Shown here: piece by piece, positions 60,661 to 64,000 of the stretch | Numbering within the stretch: the stretch's first letter is position 1 | How the letters are laid out: each line of letters begins with the position of its first letter | DNA from: Mesotoga sp. UBA6090 | GTDB taxonomy: Bacteria > Thermotogota > Thermotogae > Petrotogales > Kosmotogaceae | Assembly: GCF_002435945.1 (NCBI RefSeq) | Contig: NZ_DIXC01000060.1 | Coordinates: forward strand, 1 to 64,000 | Length of the DNA: 64,000 nucleotides | Reading direction: 5' to 3' | Notes under the pieces: model-generated | The model's input: only the letters and a program-made list of their open reading frames with translations | What the model was told of the DNA's origin: nothing | Databases searched by the model: none | Made by a program: the position numbers and the translations under genes

Positions 60661-63017
60661 TGCTCTTTGAGCAATTCCTTGATAGATGCGAAGAGCTTTT
60701 TGAGACTTCTTTGACCGAAAAGAAGGAAGTAAGTGTTCTTCCCGAATTTAGACAACTCATTTCGTTAGTGGATAAGGAGGAGCTTTCTTCTTATGCCTCG
60801 CTTGAGGATTACTTTCCGAAATTTACTTCATACTTCTCAGGAATTGACAGCTTATCGGATGATCGCAAGTTAAGAAGATTGAGAAACGGACTTGAGATGA
60901 TCGAAAAGCTGAGAAAGATCTTTCTTATGCGTTCAGCCGAAGAAATCGATTCCCTTCTCGGCAGACCTGTTTCTCACTCAACTCCGATCAAGTTCGCATA
61001 CTCTGTTGGTGAAGCAAGATCAAAAATACTTAAGAGAATGGATATTGAAACAGTCGGAGATCTTATCTACTACTTTCCAAGAGACTACGAAGATCGTAGG
61101 ATAATTGTCTCTATTTCCTCGATAGTCCCTGATTGCAAGGTAAGCGTGAAAGGTCGAATTCTGAATTTCTCTGCCAAGAAAGTCTCTGGATACACGATTA
61201 TCTCAGCTGTAGCGAGTGACGGCTTTGGTCAACTTCTTTTGAAGTGGTTCAATCAGGACTATATTCTTCAAAAGCTCAAGAAGGAGCGAGAGTATCTAAT
61301 TCACGGACTGGCCAAGAAGACTCCTTTTGGCCCCATGGAAATGAACTCCCCGGAAATTGAGGAGGTTGAAGGGGAGGTACCTAGAGAGATTCTCCCGGTC
61401 TATTCTCTGACTTCGGGAATCTCAATGAAGATGATGAGAAAAGTAATTAAGCGCAACCTGGGGCTAGTTAGATCGCTGGATAATCTGGTCCCGCTCCCGT
61501 TTGTGAAGAGCAGAGACCTCCTCGATCGGAGACATGCCTTTGTTGCAATTCATTTTCCAAAGAGCCAATTCGAAATAAGAAAAGCACGAGAGACTCTGGC
61601 GTATGAAGAATTCTTTCTCTTCGAAACCTCAATTCTATATAGAAGAAGGCAGATTCAGAACCGGTATCAAGGTCTTTCTAAAGATATCAGTGGAGGTCTT
61701 GCCAAGAAGTTGATTCAATCATTACCCTTTGAATTGACGGAAGATCAGGTGAGAGCCTTCAATGAGATCAGGGAAGACATGAGAGCCTCTTCGCCTATGA
61801 GTCGATTACTTCAAGGTGATGTCGGATCTGGAAAGACTCTTGTTGCCGAACTGGCAATTGTAGACAATTATGAAGCAGGTTATCAGAGTGCACTCATGGT
61901 TCCAACATCTGTCTTGGCGATGCAGCATTACGAGAAAATCAAACGAGATCTATCGCCTATTGGAATTGAAGTAGCGTTGTTAACCGGTTCAATGAAGAGA
62001 AGTGAACAGGACTCTGTAAGAAACGCGATGATTACTGGAGAAATAGACCTGGTTATTGGTACGCATTCTCTCATTCAAGATGGTGTGGAATTTAAGAATC
62101 TTGGACTTGTAGTAGTCGACGAGCAACATAGATTCGGAGTTAAGCAGAGAGAGACTCTGACATCTAAGGGAAGTCTTCTCGATAGTCTCGTAATGACAGC
62201 CACACCAATTCCAAGGACTCTTGCCCTAACGGCTTATGGGGATCTCGATATTTCAACTATTCTTACGATGCCGAAGGGAAGATCACCGGTGAGAACAGTC
62301 CTGCTTGCCAGGAGCAGATTGCGAGAGTTATACTCCTTCATCTCAGATGAGCTGAAAATGGGACATCAGGTCTTCTTCATATATCCTCTTGTTGAGGAAT
62401 CTGAACAAGTAGACCTCAAGAATGCAACAGACGAAGCTGCAAGGCTTAGAGAACAGGTCTTCCCAGGAGTAGGGGTTGAACTGCTCCACGGAAGATTCAC
62501 CGATACAGAGAAGCAAGAGATAATGCAGAGATTCAGAACGAAAAAGAGCATGATTCTTGTTTCTACAACGGTTGTTGAAGTCGGAATTGATGTGCCCTCG
62601 GCAACGGTAATGGTAATCGAACACCCTGAGAGATTCGGAATGGCCCAGTTACACCAGCTTAGAGGACGGGTAGGAAGAAGCAGCCTCAAGTCGATTTGCG
62701 TAATGGTTATGAATCGCGCTATTTCAGAAGAAACTCTCGCCAGGCTAAGGGAATTTGCTTCAACCTCAAGTGGCTTCGATGTTGCAGAGCTTGATCTGAA
62801 GCTGAGAGGACCTGGAGAGTTCCTTGGGTTAAGGCAGCATGGAATCCCCCAGTTTAGAATTGGGGATATAGTTGCTGATCGAGATCTGCTTTTCAAAGCT
62901 AGAGAAGACGCAAAGAAGCTGATTGACAAAGATCCCGAACTCTCTGAACATGGCTCACTACGAATCGAGATGGAAAGAGTTTATTCGGAAAAGGTAAATT
63001 TGATAGAGGTCGGATGA
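60660..63017 (+). CDS. recG: ATP-dependent DNA helicase RecG
   Basis: The 785-residue protein has the RecG layout: a Thermotoga-type extended N-terminus, the wedge domain (ISSIVPDCKVSVKGRIL), helicase motif I LQGDVGSGKTLVAELA, the DEQHRFG motif II, and VVEVGIDVPSATVMVIEHPERFG and QLRGRVGRSS in the second half. It remodels stalled replication forks and branched DNA. The ATG at 60660 overlaps the DegV stop by one base. It is followed by rsmD one base after its stop. Confidence 0.95.
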   Translation: MLFEQFLDRCEELFETSLTEKKEVSVLPEFRQLISLVDKEELSSYASLEDYFPKFTSYFSGIDSLSDDRKLRRLRNGLEMIEKLRKIFLMRSAEEIDSLLGRPVSHSTPIKFAYSVGEARSKILKRMDIETVGDLIYYFPRDYEDRRIIVSISSIVPDCKVSVKGRILNFSAKKVSGYTIISAVASDGFGQLLLKWFNQDYILQKLKKEREYLIHGLAKKTPFGPMEMNSPEIEEVEGEVPREILPVYSLTSGISMKMMRKVIKRNLGLVRSLDNLVPLPFVKSRDLLDRRHAFVAIHFPKSQFEIRKARETLAYEEFFLFETSILYRRRQIQNRYQGLSKDISGGLAKKLIQSLPFELTEDQVRAFNEIREDMRASSPMSRLLQGDVGSGKTLVAELAIVDNYEAGYQSALMVPTSVLAMQHYEKIKRDLSPIGIEVALLTGSMKRSEQDSVRNAMITGEIDLVIGTHSLIQDGVEFKNLGLVVVDEQHRFGVKQRETLTSKGSLLDSLVMTATPIPRTLALTAYGDLDISTILTMPKGRSPVRTVLLARSRLRELYSFISDELKMGHQVFFIYPLVEESEQVDLKNATDEAARLREQVFPGVGVELLHGRFTDTEKQEIMQRFRTKKSMILVSTTVVEVGIDVPSATVMVIEHPERFGMAQLHQLRGRVGRSSLKSICVMVMNRAISEETLARLREFASTSSGFDVAELDLKLRGPGEFLGLRQHGIPQFRIGDIVADRDLLFKAREDAKKLIDKDPELSEHGSLRIEMERVYSEKVNLIEVG

Positions 63018-63018
63018 T

Positions 63019-63576
63019 ATGTTGACGATAACAGGAGGAAAGTGGACGAGAAGATCGATAAAGACGACGGCTAGAAGAAAGACCAGATATACACCACAGT
63101 CGGCAAGGAAAGCGCTCTTCGACATTGTGGACGTAGCTTCGAAATCCTTCATTGATCTCTTTGCTGGAAGCGGAATAATGTCCTTTGAAGCTATGAGCAG
63201 AGGTGCTGCAGAGGCGATATCTGTCGATGTGTCGAAGAAAGCATGCAACTTGATTCTTGATAATAGGAATGAACTCGATCCTTCAATGAATCTGAGGATC
63301 GTTTGCGCCGACTTTCGCAGAGCGATCCCATCACTTATCAGACAGGGCGTGGGCGCTGACACTGTATTTGCTGACCCTCCCTTCGATGAAGAATACATTG
63401 AACCTTTCTTTACCGTTCTGAACCAGAACCCCGAACTCATAAACCATTGGGGTCAATTGATAGTCGAAACTTCAGAGAGAGAGAAGAAAACTGTGTTGGA
63501 GCTCTCCTCGTTGTTTCAACTTGTTGATCAAAGAGAATATGCAGGCGTTGTATTCTCAATAATGGTGAGACAATGA
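63019..63576 (+). CDS. rsmD: 16S rRNA (guanine966-N2)-methyltransferase
   Basis: The 185-residue protein starts LTITGGKWTRRSIKT, has TPQSARKALFDIV, the SAM motif FIDLFAGSGIMSFEA, and the DPPF motif in TVFADPPFDEEY, as in RsmD. It methylates a guanine in the small ribosomal subunit RNA. It lies in the usual recG-rsmD order and overlaps the next gene by 4 bases (ATGA). Confidence 0.94.
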   Translation: MLTITGGKWTRRSIKTTARRKTRYTPQSARKALFDIVDVASKSFIDLFAGSGIMSFEAMSRGAAEAISVDVSKKACNLILDNRNELDPSMNLRIVCADFRRAIPSLIRQGVGADTVFADPPFDEEYIEPFFTVLNQNPELINHWGQLIVETSEREKKTVLELSSLFQLVDQREYAGVVFSIMVRQ

Positions 63577-64000
63577 AGTTTCTTGTCGAAGACTCTTTGA
63601 CAAAGCTGGCGAAGAAACTTCGACTTATGGGGTTTGATACCGAGATATGCACTAGAAGTGAAATTGGCGAAGCATCTCTAGATAGAGACGTGTTTCTGAC
63701 AAAGAGCAGAAAGGCACTTGAAATTGCCTGGAAGTCCAAGATCAAATGCTATCTCATCAAATCGGAGAACTGGAAGTCTCAACTGAAGTCTGTAATTCAG
63801 CGATTCAAGATAGATTCGAACGATGTGCACTTTTTAAGCAGGTGTTCAAAGTGCAACGGCATCCTTGTTGAAGCTTCTCCAGATGACCTAGCTAACGTTC
63901 CGGAATATGTGGCACTTACAAAAGGCAGGTTTTCCAGATGTAGACGCTGCGGTCAGGTCTACTGGAACGGAAGTCATGTTGAGCAAATGAAATGGATGAA
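63573..64000 (+). CDS. Mut7-C RNase-domain protein, 3' end outside window
   Basis: The reading frame is open to the window end, 142 codons. It starts at ATG 63573, overlapping the rsmD stop. The N-terminal half is Mut7-C-like (LTKLAKKLRLMGFDTE), with a PIN-like nuclease fold, and the C-terminal half is the family zinc ribbon: CSKCN and CRRCG followed by QVYWNGSHVEQM. The middle is short, and the usual LTRDR motif reads LTKSR, so nuclease activity may be weak or lost. It is a member of the hpt-recG-rsmD run. Confidence 0.85.
   Translation, partial: MKFLVEDSLTKLAKKLRLMGFDTEICTRSEIGEASLDRDVFLTKSRKALEIAWKSKIKCYLIKSENWKSQLKSVIQRFKIDSNDVHFLSRCSKCNGILVEASPDDLANVPEYVALTKGRFSRCRRCGQVYWNGSHVEQMKWM

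Noticed and set aside
62366..62929. Minus-strand open frame of 187 codons within recG
   Set aside because: Antisense of the conserved helicase motifs; no independent evidence.
1..64000. CRISPR arrays, insertion sequences, prophage or integrase genes
   Set aside because: No regularly spaced repeats, transposase motifs, terminal inverted repeats or phage proteins were seen on either strand.

Overview
The window reads as a bacterial chromosome segment of moderate GC (by eye about 45 percent) from the Thermotogota, most like a Mesotoga or Kosmotoga-type mesophile. This rests on inference: a PPi-type phosphofructokinase, FabK-based fatty acid synthesis, a TrmB with a long C-terminal extension, a type A RNase P RNA, frequent TTG/GTG starts behind strong GGAGGTGA-like ribosome sites, and protein sequences that look thermotogal. 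No rRNA operon, phage, insertion sequence or CRISPR array was seen.

Layout. 1-7.4 kb: end of an MFS exporter, a secreted parvulin-type foldase, an unknown lipoprotein with an apparently premature stop, and a minus-strand lpd operon with two TusA-like genes, one of which carries the leftover N-terminus of a YeeE-type transporter. 7.6-16.5 kb: corrinoid adenosyltransferase, a broken HAD phosphatase, a PAS/HD-GYP protein, CorA, a broken secreted transglutaminase, a secreted C69 dipeptidase and a flavin reductase. 16.7-24.5 kb: a lactate/malate dehydrogenase, an FAD oxidoreductase, a glyoxalase-fold protein and two large secreted or anchored beta-propeller/Ig-type proteins. 24.5-32.6 kb: a degenerate GGDEF protein, an acetyltransferase, a D-aminopeptidase, an RNase H-like protein coupled to a prepilin peptidase and a TPR protein, a rubrerythrin-like protein, and RNase R.

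32.7-44.1 kb is a tightly packed plus-strand run: PPi-phosphofructokinase, AmmeMemoRadiSam A protein and radical SAM enzyme, ApbE, an EetA-like NusG_II protein, an EetB-like Gx-family membrane protein, Maf, RadC, an HD protein, deoxyribose-phosphate aldolase, a cyclodeaminase, Tgt, a secreted protein and GuaA. 44.3-44.6 kb holds three minus-strand tRNA genes (Lys-Leu-Gly) with their own promoter and terminator. 44.8-50.9 kb: CoaX, three radical SAM proteins, FolK, a lipoprotein and rnpB. 50.8-57.7 kb: an ArsB-like transporter, HtrA, and the fatty acid genes fabZ / fabK-fabD-acpP-fabF. 57.8-64 kb: trmB, then hpt, a small membrane protein, DegV, recG, rsmD and a Mut7-C protein cut by the window end.

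The most interesting points are the ApbE-EetA-EetB cluster, which resembles the core of flavin-based extracellular electron transfer loci; the paired secreted propeller/Ig proteins; and a series of decaying genes (transglutaminase, HAD, YeeE, lipoprotein, GGDEF) whose defects can be placed at base level.
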